Assembly (NCBI GenBank): GCA_025457915.1
Contig: JALOTL010000016.1
Location: 1 to 64,000, forward strand
Length of the DNA stretch: 64,000 nt
Reading direction: 5' to 3'
DNA from: Spirochaetota bacterium
Lineage (GTDB): Bacteria > Spirochaetota > UBA4802 > UBA5550
Below are positions 63,248-64,000 of the stretch, one piece after another. Both the position numbers and the translations under genes were made by a program. The notes beneath the pieces are model-generated. The model ran no database searches. It had not been told where the DNA came from and worked only from the letters and a program-made list of their open reading frames with translations. How positions within the stretch are numbered: the stretch's first letter is position 1; each line of letters starts with the position of its first letter.

Positions 63248-64000
63248 ATGCTAATAGTCTGTTCCAACTGCAAATCCCATTATTCGATAGACATGAACGA
63301 GCTTAACACCATCCCGAACTCGATTTTTTCATGCAAGGGATGCGGGAACACGATAAAAATCGCACAGTGCCCTCACTGTAATACGTTTTATACCGTGAGC
63401 ATACCCTCTCCTCAAAAAACAGAATACAGGGTTAAATGCCTTAAATGCCATAATGATTTCACAATTGATTTCCCCTTGAGCCGGCAGCCACTCCAGCAGG
63501 AGCAGCCTTTCAGCCGGTATGAGAACCGAGAGCAAGAGCGTAAAGATCCATTTACGAAGACAGGGGTTGAAGAAAAACGCGATCTTTATGGAAAAAAAAC
63601 CGCGCCGGACGTCATGGATGTCTTTTCCTGGCTCAATGGCGCGCTGTCCCAAAAAAGGCTGGCAGTGGGCCTTGCGTCCGTCCTAATTTCAACATTGTTC
63701 GCTGTGCCGGCATCGTATCTTCTTAACCTGGCCGGTGCAACCCTGCAGATTCCTCCCGGTATTCGAAATTTGACAACACTTATTCCCGCACTGATGGTCT
63801 TCAATTTCTTCATCCTGGCATCGGCGGTGATATGCAGGATTTCCATGGATGAAGACAGGGGTATAAAACCCGGCTTTCCGGAAATTATCGGGTACGCATC
63901 CAGGCTGGCCGTTCCATCTTTCACGGCCAATATACTCCTTCTCGTATCCTGCGCCTCCCTCCTGATTTTTTTCGGCGAGATCCCGGTGGCCGGACCCGTT
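63248..64000 (+). CDS. Zinc-ribbon membrane protein (cut by window end)
   Basis: The frame opens at ATG 63248, six bases after the PBP stop, and runs off the window (251 codons seen). The N-terminus has three CxxC-type pairs (CSNCKSHYS, CKGCGNTIK, CPHCNTFYT) and a fourth (CLKCHND), like MJ0042/zinc-ribbon domains. A charged linker follows, then hydrophobic segments (about 137-163, 177-197, 215-240), suggesting a Yip1- or RDD-like membrane part. It is probably co-transcribed with the PBP gene. The product and full length are unknown. Confidence 0.75.
   Translation, partial: MLIVCSNCKSHYSIDMNELNTIPNSIFSCKGCGNTIKIAQCPHCNTFYTVSIPSPQKTEYRVKCLKCHNDFTIDFPLSRQPLQQEQPFSRYENREQERKDPFTKTGVEEKRDLYGKKTAPDVMDVFSWLNGALSQKRLAVGLASVLISTLFAVPASYLLNLAGATLQIPPGIRNLTTLIPALMVFNFFILASAVICRISMDEDRGIKPGFPEIIGYASRLAVPSFTANILLLVSCASLLIFFGEIPVAGPV

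Overview
The window is about 64 kb of chromosome from a double-membrane, flagellated bacterium, most likely an uncultured member of the Spirochaetota. Supporting signs are fliM, a six-helix chemotaxis receptor, a UPF0164-like barrel fused to FlgD-type Ig domains and OmpA, many outer-membrane and lipoprotein genes, and a 16S 5' half whose opening (GCGTTTTAAACATGCAAGTC) resembles spirochaete rRNAs. The phylum call is inference from gene content. No tRNA gene, CRISPR array or intact insertion sequence was found.

Layout. 1-1013: 5' half of a 16S gene on the minus strand, with its leader and promoter. 1.2-7 kb: small housekeeping and exported genes (cutA, glutathione peroxidase, ketopantoate reductase, a cysteine-rich lipoprotein), with REP-like palindromes and a truncated REP-associated transposase. 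7-17.6 kb: a phosphate island with pstC-pstA, pit plus its DUF47 partner, a B12-type radical SAM gene, pstB-phoU-phoB-phoR, and pstS divergent from pstB. Three of its promoters share an 11-bp-period direct repeat, proposed here as the local PHO box. 17.7-28.5 kb: a GLG1-like cysteine-rich protein, esterase, enoyl-CoA hydratase, degenerate M23 protein, fliM, a PilZ-like gene, purM and a porin. Two copies of a structured repeat lie upstream of the cysteine-rich gene and the porin; the second copy has been invaded by another palindrome. 28.7-42 kb: htpG, a frameshifted DUF1178 gene, a mannosyl-3-phosphoglycerate phosphatase-like HAD protein, the barrel/Ig/OmpA protein, a chemotaxis receptor, and a glycosyltransferase/methyltransferase/inositol-phosphatase-like cluster. 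42-49 kb: a TetR-controlled efflux operon (TolC, HlyD, two ABC ATPases, two ABC-2 permeases). 49-64 kb: ruvA, a DUF2279 protein, an AlkD-like protein, then a cell-envelope cluster.

The most notable region is 51.6-63.2 kb. A tight minus-strand run encodes a small exported protein, a VanW protein, an exported AMMECR1-domain protein, a thioester alpha-2-macroglobulin lipoprotein with three extra carboxypeptidase-regulatory-like domains, and an unusual fusion of a SpoIID/LytB domain to a penicillin-binding (SxxK) domain. It is divergent from a class A penicillin-binding protein. All members are predicted to be exported or membrane-bound, and the set looks like a peptidoglycan-remodelling and protease-trapping module. 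That role is inferred from domains and gene order only.
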